Assembly (NCBI GenBank): GCA_020746875.1
Contig: JAGTJL010000003.1
Span: 620,001-684,000 of the forward strand
DNA length: 64,000 bases
Reading direction: 5' to 3'
DNA from: Rhexocercosporidium sp. MPI-PUGE-AT-0058
Taxonomy: Eukaryota; Ascomycota; Leotiomycetes; Helotiales
In this document: piece after piece, positions 57,462 to 64,000 of the stretch
Layout of the letters: every line of letters begins with the position of its first letter
Position numbering within the stretch: the stretch's first letter is position 1
The notes under the pieces: generated by a model
What the model saw: the letters and a program-made list of their open reading frames with translations, nothing else
Told to the model about the DNA's origin: nothing
Databases searched by the model: none
Made by a program: the position numbers and the translations under genes

Positions 57462-58304
57462 ATGTCGTCCAAAAGCCCCTCGAAAGCTCCCGTTGCGTTG
57501 GAGCACTTCGTACGTCTCAATTCGTCCGTCTTCTTCCACGAGCCTACCGCCTCGAAACCGAAAACTTCCACTTCTCCCGACCTCATCTTCCTCGCGGGCT
57601 GGATGGATGCTTCTCCTAGGAATCTAGCTAAGTACACCGCCGGGTACGAAATACGCTACCCATCAGCACGCATCCTAGCCATCACAACAACCTCCATCGA
57701 CGCCGCCTTCCTCCCACACTCCACGAACCTCAAGCGCATCAAACCGGCCATGGACATCCTCTACACGCTGCCTCCCACCTCCAAAATCCTCGTACATTTC
57801 TTTTCCGTAGGAGGCGCATGGACAACCTGTCTTATTGCCAAAATATATAGAGCGAAGACTGGCCGTCCATTACTCGTCACAGGAATGGTTTTGGACAGCA
57901 CACCAGGGAAAGTCAGATACGCATCCACGATCCGCGCCTTTGCCGTCGCGTTACCGAAACACCCGATCTTGAACGCACTCACCAATATCGGGATACGGAT
58001 TATGTTCTTCCTGTACATCTTCGCGTATTGGATTAGTGGGAAGTTGGATCTGATTGCCCGGACGAGGAAGGATTTGAATGATAAGAGGTATTTTGACACG
58101 GATGGGCCGAGGAGGTATATCTACAGCGAAAAGGACGATAAGGTTGCTTGGGAGTATGTCGAGGAGCATATGGAAGAGGCGAGGGCGTTGGGATATGTGG
58201 TTGAGGGGGATAGGTGGGTTGATAGTACGCATTGTGGGCATTTGCTGGTGGATTCGGAGAGGTATTGGAGGAGTGTTACTACGCTGTGGGAGAGTGTGTC
58301 TTGA
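57462..58304 (+). CDS. DUF829/TMEM53-like alpha/beta-hydrolase-fold protein
   Basis: Single exon, 280 residues. The ATG at 57462 has A at -3; the frame upstream has no earlier ATG. Family hallmarks: IFLAGWMDASPRNLAKYTAGY, RILAITTTSIDAAF, a nucleophile-elbow-like segment HFFSVGGAWTT, LDSTPG, then a hydrophobic stretch (IMFFLYIFAYWISG) and a C-terminal VDSTHCGHLLVDSERYW that supplies the acid/His region. The family includes TMEM53 and PaxU-type proteins of fungal clusters; biochemical activity is not settled. The elbow reads Ser-Val-Gly-Gly where relatives often have Ser-Asn-Gly-Gly. The hydrophobic segment suggests association with ER or nuclear membranes. No other biosynthetic genes surround it. 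Confidence 0.85.
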   Translation: MSSKSPSKAPVALEHFVRLNSSVFFHEPTASKPKTSTSPDLIFLAGWMDASPRNLAKYTAGYEIRYPSARILAITTTSIDAAFLPHSTNLKRIKPAMDILYTLPPTSKILVHFFSVGGAWTTCLIAKIYRAKTGRPLLVTGMVLDSTPGKVRYASTIRAFAVALPKHPILNALTNIGIRIMFFLYIFAYWISGKLDLIARTRKDLNDKRYFDTDGPRRYIYSEKDDKVAWEYVEEHMEEARALGYVVEGDRWVDSTHCGHLLVDSERYWRSVTTLWESVS

Positions 58305-58743
58305 AGATTGCCGTTTTCCCTTATATACTTCTCTTTTGACTGATGTTTATTTATCTTCGGTACTTTCACACTTTGATACCTTAGGGTTCTAGGTTCTGTA
58401 CACCTTGACGTTCTAGATTCTAGAACCGGCTCTTAAATTTGTTCTTTTTGGAGAATTCGAGATGCTTGTCGTAGTCGATCAGCAGCTAGTGCTGCAACCC
58501 TATCTTTGGCGTCTGTCTTAACTTTATCCTATCTATTTAATGGCTGATCATGACGTTTTTCACTGCAAATCCCCGCTACAGGGTGATGGAAGCTACTTGT
58601 TGTGGGGAGCTACTTCCTCGGGATAGATAGAAGCTCTAACATATAAGTAATTGAGCACTTTCCCAGCTTCAACTTGATTCTCACTCCTGAACACAGAACG
58701 TTGCTGGGATCTCAATCAGAAACTCAGAAAGAAAACAGTCATC
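58305..58743. other. Intergenic stretch with an inverted repeat
   Basis: Holds the 3' flank of the DUF829 gene, including GGTTCTAG at 58385-58392 and its perfect complement CTAGAACC at 58420-58427 (27-nt loop), then the promoter of the MAPEG pseudogene. Confidence 0.5.
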
Positions 58744-59303
58744 ATGTCTACCGTGGGAATATCCGTCCCCAAGCTCCTGCGTAAGTTTCTCAACTGTCCT
58801 CTCTCTTCCATCAACTCGAGCTTTCCCTCCAAGATAGGTCTCGACATATATACTCAATAACTAACAACCCCAGCCATCGCCGGTACATAGGCCGCCCCCT
58901 TCACACTCTACAACATCTTCCTCTCCAGCCGGATCTTTTCCCAACGCGTGAAAACTGAAGTCTACTTCGGCGACAAAGACACCACCAACTCTTCCTCCGC
59001 CACAAATACTCCCCCCTCGAACTCGCCTCTCACTCACACACCAATTTCCTCGAGAACGTCCCCCTCGCATTCATCCTCCTCATCATCGCGGAGTTGAACG
59101 GCGGCAATAGAAAGGCGCTTCATTATACGATGGCGTCGCTACTTGCGTTAAGGATCGCGCATGCAGAGGCGGGGTTGATGGTCAAGGGGAACTTTGGAGA
59201 TGGAGGTGTGGGGAGGCCGATTGGGTATTTTGGCAGTTTGGGAGTTCTTGGGGGGTTGGCGTGGTATGCTGGGGTGCTTGTTAAGGGGTATTGGGGGTTT
59301 TGA
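58744..59303 (+). pseudogene. MAPEG-family protein, disrupted by a stop and a frameshift
   Basis: Exon 1 is 58744-58780 (MSTVGISVPKLL), then a normal-looking 93-bp intron (GTAAGT, branch CTAAC, acceptor CAG at 58873). The continuation has PIAGT, then TAG at 58888-58890 where relatives have Trp before AAPF, then FTLYNIFLSSRIFSQRVKTE. At the C6 run 59011-59016 the frame shifts by one base; after it the family sequence resumes (LELASHSHTNFLENVPLAF, AELNGGNRKALHYTMASLLA, RPIGYFGSLG, LVKGYWGF) to a proper stop. Two independent lesions argue for a recent pseudogene, since both halves are otherwise well preserved. Intact members are four-helix membrane proteins of the microsomal glutathione transferase/eicosanoid group. 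Two sequencing errors are the alternative explanation. Confidence 0.8.
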
Positions 59304-59598
59304 GATGTGGGAGAGAGGCGATGGGAGGGAAAGGAATGAAATGTGAAGTGGCGGTTAGGGAGAGTAGGAGTATTGTTTTGATTGTCATTCTCATTGAGAT
59401 GGAGGGCCGGATCTGAGCATATTTAGCGTTGTGCAAACAACAAAGATTTTGTGTTGTCAAAAGACATTCATTAGTTCGTACAAAGATCCATAACAGTTAA
59501 TTCTACTCATCATTCAACTACTACAAAGGGGTATAAATGTCGTTCGCGCATCCAAAAATAACAGCCATTCTCTCATCCAAGTACACATGCACTATCCA
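59304..59598. other. Short gap between convergent genes
   Basis: 295 bp of 3' flanks; nothing else seen. Confidence 0.5.
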
Positions 59599-60872
59599 TC
59601 ACGTAGCATTATCATGAAAGAACCTCCCATTTCTAATCATGTCATCAGGCTCCTGATCCTGAACCTTGACCTCAAAATGACTCCCACAAAAACCCTTCCT
59701 CTTCGCCGCATAATCAGCATAAAGCTGCATCCACATCATCCTATCCTTACAATTTGTCGCCCCAAACCACTCGCTCTTCAAACACTTCGGCATATACTTA
59801 TTCAGCATAGCCTGCGGTGCTCCATCCCACGGTCTCGGGACCGGCCAGTCCGAAAAATGCAACATCTTTGAATTTCGCAATGCCTCTTCTGGATCCCACT
59901 TCTTGCCCGAACCCAGATACTTCGAATGGTCCTGCCGCCGGAGTTCGCCCGTCATTAGGTGATATGGCCGTTGTGGGATTTTTAATGTTTTACTTTTGTA
60001 GAGTTTCTCGACGATTGTGAGGTCGTATTGATCCGCATCGGCTTTCTCGATCTCGGTTTCTATTTTTGCGAATTCGGACGCCGAGGGCGTGATGAGCATC
60101 ATCTGGTTGGAGAACGCCCAGCCTGTTGGCTCGCCCCAGTAAACCCATGGCATTGCTAATTTAGCTTTCGGGAGGAGGAATACGGCATCGAGGTTACCTC
60201 TTGGTTGGGAGGCAGAGTCGAGGACGAGCACGCGGGAGAATTGCGTGAGGTTGAATGCTAGCAATTTGATGTAAGGATCCGTCCATATCCTCCGCGAAGT
60301 AGCATCTTCGTGTAGGGCATCGATGGGATGTAGACGCACGAAATATTTATCTCTGGCTTCGCGCAGGAGGTGTGCTTTTCGTGTTAAGGTGTTGTTGGTG
60401 GCGGGGTCGGTTTCAACTTCGTCTGGACTCCAGCTAGAGGGGTAGACCAAAGTTCTATATATTCGTCAGTACATGAATCTCTGTAACTGAGTTGTCACAA
60501 GCAGAACACATACCTCCGCGCCCGGCTTCCTATCTCCTCAATGTCATGCCATGTCAGAACCGCACTGCACAGCTTCTCCTCGTCTGCCACGATCTGGATG
60601 TACTGCTTGTTGTCCCACTTGGCCCAGAAACTCTCCACGCTGGTAGTCGGCCGCACTGCCCCAGGCCAGTCGTCTATGTCGTGGTTATGATCCAACACCC
60701 ATCGTATGCCGAAAAAGATAAGTGTTATGGTAGCGACGAGTTTGAATACTGGCGTTGCTGCGATGCGCTGCAGGCGGCGCAAAGGCAGTGGGATGGCCCG
60801 TCCGTTCATGGTGAAGGGGTCGTCGTCCTTATCTTTCGGCATGTTCGCGAAGGGATCTCGTTCTTTCGACAT
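59599..60872 (-). CDS. GT8-like Golgi glycosyltransferase (GlcNAc-transferase type)
   Basis: Two exons, 60872-60514 and 60454-59599 (404 residues); intron 59 bp with branch CTGAC. Type II topology: a charged N-terminal tail, one membrane helix at about 43-60 (VFKLVATITLIFFGIRWVL), then the lumenal catalytic part. Family segments: KLLAFNLTQFSRVLVLDS, LDAVFLLP, QLM-like NQMMLITPSASEF, HLMTGELRRQDHSKYLG, WDPEEALRNSKMLHFSDWP. These match fungal GT8/GNT1-like proteins that transfer a sugar (often GlcNAc) in the Golgi. The metal-binding DxD, expected as DSD, reads Asp199-Ser-Ala201, so the second Asp is lost. The ATG at 60872 was chosen; the longer frame has no earlier ATG. Confidence 0.85.
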
Positions 60873-63190
60873 TGAGACGGGGGGCGACGCTGGGGAGAAT
60901 TGGTTTGGCCTTTGCCCTCCGTCGACGACACGGATAAGGAGGGTAGAGAGCAATCATCGGAGTAAGGCTGGCTGGGAGGGAGGGAGGGAGATAGATTTGG
61001 ATGTAGAGATTGTTCCCGTCTCCAAGCCGCTAATGCAGACCCAGGCAATTGCAGTGTGAGGACTTCCTTCATTCGGCGGTGAACTTGGCATTTTCATTTA
61101 TCCAAATTCTTTTTGTCTTCCAGCGTCTTTCTTTTTGTTTATTGTTCACTCATCCGGACTTTATGAAGTTCACAGATTCAAGTGTCTGTAAGAGGAAGAT
61201 ACCTCGTCTTTTCGATCCGCTTCTCTGAAGCTTCGCGCTGAAATCAGACCTCTCGCGCCAGCTTTGCTTTTTTGACTGTTCGTCTGGCGAAGGCAGGGGC
61301 GGGTGCCTGCTTGTGTGTGAGATGCCTACAGTACTTAAGTCGGAGTTCAGGCTGGTCACTCCCTTACCCATCAATATTGAGCTTGAGTTCCTCCCTTCTC
61401 TATTGACTCAATGGGCTAGGGAGCATCCAAAGCAGGCAGAAGCCGGAAACCCGTCAAGAACGGAGAAAACCTCACAAGCCCGTCGAACCAAAAGATGATG
61501 ACCGCAATGTCAAAAAGGCAATTGGCTGGCTTAACCTGCGTGTGCTGCCTGAGGAAACCAGAGTCCTCATTTTCAAAGAGTACATGATTCAATAGACGGA
61601 CTGTTGCTCGATTCTCGACCTCGTCAAGGCCTTGCGTGGAAATCTAAAGCTGTATCAAGCGGCTTTGGAGGTCTATTACTCGGTTTGCACCTTCTCGGTT
61701 TCTTCAAGCAATCGAGATGAAGTGATAGAGATGCCACGCTCAGTCAACACTCGAGCTTCGAACCTCCGCTTATTCTAGTCGTATCCTGTGAGTAAATGAA
61801 TTTTTTTGATACCCACAGAAGTATCAGCTGTTGATCCTACTGCAGCACTCAACTCGAAGGGAGTCGGTGGAAGTGGGAAGTGCAGAGCTGCGTCCCTGTC
61901 AGAGTCCCCAGCATGTCCAATATTCGGTCACTGTATCTACAAACAAGTGCCTCGAGTGTCAATGGGCACAACGGTAGGTTCTCTTGCAGACATCTAGCTC
62001 AGCTCGCGGATGTCGTTGGGAGATGCATTCTTGTACTGTCACAGCTATTCAATCTCACCCTCGAGATGCCCAAGAGAGCAGCTGTCCCACGCATTATGAG
62101 GAACAAACCGGTCCAATGTCTCGAGATTCCCACTCAACCTATCGACGACGCTCTAGGATTTATGCACCAGTAGGTCAACTGCAACAAGAAACCAGAAGAA
62201 ATGTAGCCGTGCTCTGGGCTTCTGGGCCATCCGGCACGTTGACTTGGACTGAACACAAGCAGTGGAAAAGCGTGCTATTGCCAACATGGTTTTTTCTTCA
62301 ATATAGCATCGCCGTCGACTAGGAGTGCCGTTCGCTGGACGAAGAGACTGTCCTTCGTTGGCCTCAACCGTCGCATACTCGCAGCGAGAGGTCCGGACCA
62401 AGATAATCGATACACAATTCTGGGCTTTCTGGATGGTGGTACGGGGCATGACCGGTTTTCCTTTGTTGGACAGCAGCAACCTGAGACTTCTGAGGAGGAG
62501 AGAGAAGAAATGACTGCGTTTTACTGCGTTTTCCCCCGCCCCGTGAATATACGACTAACAGACATCTCGTGGTAAGAGCTCCACCTCCATCTCCACCGGC
62601 TCCTATTTCTCATGCCAGACGTAGAATCATCAGGACTTGTGAAGGCCTGATAATTAATAGATGCATGTTTGCACAGCTGGAGGGTTGAAAGGTCTCTGTG
62701 TTGTACTTACGGACAGATCTTATGAGATATTGGCAATCGGAAACCGTCACATTTCTTGTCTTCTCTTGCTGGTACTTCTGAGCGGACTCTTTCTCGAAAG
62801 CGAAGGTGAAAAGAATGATACACTCTCTACGATTACGGTACTTCTTCAGTGGGGTACTATTTCACTCCCTAGTTGCTCGAGGTTGAGGAAATCATTGAAA
62901 TACAAATGCGGACATTTTGAGACTGAACGAAAGGCGATTGATAGAAAGCTCATTGAGCTTTGCGAGACCAGAATCAAGTCATAATCTGGAACTTCTCGAT
63001 TGGTTTACGTGCAATGTACGCCACCACCCAATCTCATTGGCAAGAGCGAACTAGGCCGCAAGCAGCCGCCCAGGGCGGCTGTCGGGGATCAACCTCAACT
63101 CATCTAGATCTTCCAACGTTGATTATTATCTATCGTCCTAACATCCATCCTCTGTCATTAACCGTCTATCTCCGAAGGTATATTCATAAA
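60873..63190. other. Intergenic stretch, 2.3 kb, with a possible gene relic
   Basis: No intact gene. At about 61480-61596 (+) a short open frame reads KPVEPKDDDRNVKKAIGWLN then LRVLPEETRVLIFKEYMIQ and stops; the LPEETRVLIFKEY part recalls the start of fungal F-box-like or 2EXR domains. It has no start or continuation. The rest is short overlapping frames. Confidence 0.35.
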
Positions 63191-64000
63191 ATGGATCCAC
63201 AATCAAGAGGCTCACTCTGCGACCTCTGCCAAAGCATTAGCATCGAGACTCTCGATAGTCCAGAAGGCTTGGCACATTCTAAATTAGGTCGGCCAGTCAA
63301 CAAAAACAACAGCTGTTCTATGTGTCACTTCTTATCCAGATATATTCGGTCCCGCGCGGTATTAGGAATTGTCAGATTGTTCCTGGAGAAAGACGTCTTT
63401 CCTGGATCTGTACGCCTTGCTTTCAAAAATGAATCCGGCACCATTGTTTCTGGATTTGATTGCGCTCTGATGACAGACGAGGGTGATAGCCATTTCCACA
63501 TTCTGAATTATGACCATGAAATACTTACTTATTCCCAGGCGATCCTGCTGTCCGCGCGGGGGTGCGTGTTCGAAGAAGACCTCACCATCCCTCGTCACCT
63601 TGTGCCTATGATACTGCAAAATCATGGATCAAAGAATGTTCTATGACCCATGGCTGTTCTTCTGTTTCCCCTGGTCTAGACGAGAAAAGCATGCAGACAA
63701 GCCCCGCAAGGCTCATTGATTTGCAAGCTTTTCCTGGCGAGTCTGAGGATGTAAGGATTGTCGCTGTTGAGGACCTTTGCATGAGATATGCGACACTCAG
63801 CTACTGTTGGGGCGACACAATGCCGAGAGGAAGCACAACTACACTTGATAACATCCAAGCGCGAGAAGAACGCCTCCAAACCGCTGATCTGCCCCAGACT
63901 CTGCGTGACGCAATCAAAATTACGCGCGGCTTAGATATTCGATACCTCTGGATCGATGCCATATGCATCATCCAAAATAGCAACGAAGACTGGAATGTTG
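63191..64000 (+). pseudogene. HET-domain (heterokaryon incompatibility) gene, apparently frameshifted; runs off the right edge
   Basis: Starts at the ATG at 63191 (MDPQSRGSLCDLCQSIS) with the usual HET N-terminal region: CDLC and, later, CSMC cysteine pairs. That frame stops at 63646. From 63607 another frame continues smoothly: YDTAKSWIKECSMTHGCSS, then the HET domain itself with RYATLSYCWGD and IRYLWIDAICIIQNSNEDW, open to the window end. The join at about 63604-63607 lacks a usable intron, so a one-base deletion is the simplest reading. HET-domain proteins trigger cell death on fusion of incompatible strains and vary greatly between isolates, so a null allele would be unsurprising. If the shift is an assembly error, the gene is intact here. 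Confidence 0.8.

Overview
The window is nuclear DNA of a filamentous ascomycete (Pezizomycotina). Protein content and gene style suggest Leotiomycetes/Helotiales, but that assignment is inference. The reasons are: short introns (about 47-197 bp) with GTRNGT-like donors, CTRAC/CTAAY branch sites and YAG acceptors; no operons or Shine-Dalgarno sites; typical fungal families (SF1/BBP, Sec39, twin-Cx9C complex I subunit, GH11 and CE5 enzymes with fungal CBM1, a HET-domain protein, GtaA-type glutaminase). I saw no transposon, tRNA, rRNA or CRISPR array. Where I give exon coordinates, the exon sums are multiples of three.

Layout. 1-142 is the edge of an unidentified minus-strand gene, followed by about 3.3 kb with no gene. 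3432-11350 holds a CaaX-box disordered protein (-), a class-III-like metallophosphoesterase (+) and a large secreted cysteine-containing orphan (+). 11351-17227 is an unusually long gene-poor stretch ahead of a J-domain protein (17228-19132, +). 19133-22720 is mostly non-coding, with one doubtful small minus-strand ORF. 22721-26263 is a head-to-head pair: Sec39 (-) and an NDUFS5-like complex I subunit (+), only 210 bp apart. 27163-32470 holds a conserved fungal protein of unknown function (+) and an RRM/RGG splicing-type protein (-).

33178-47877 is the accessory, secretome-rich part: GtaA-type glutaminase (-), an SDR oxidoreductase (+), a fungal SLATT two-membrane-helix protein (-), a GH76 mannanase-like enzyme (+), an acetylxylan esterase with CBM1 (-) head-to-head with a GH11 xylanase with CBM1 (+), and a Ure2-like glutathione transferase (-). 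The esterase and xylanase act on the same polymer (acetylated xylan), carry the same cellulose-binding module and share a 1.5-kb promoter region containing GGCTAR motifs, so co-regulation is likely.

48385-64000 holds branchpoint-binding protein SF1/BBP (+), a 1435-residue intron-free coiled-coil protein (-), a DUF829/TMEM53-like hydrolase-fold protein (+), a MAPEG pseudogene (+), a GT8-like Golgi glycosyltransferase with an altered DxD motif (-), and, at the right edge, a HET-domain incompatibility gene (+) that appears frameshifted.

The best candidates for less described biology are the SLATT protein (eukaryotic relative of bacterial SMODS/SLOG-associated membrane effectors), the large coiled-coil protein, the secreted orphan, and two probable GC-AG introns whose assignment rests on reading frame.
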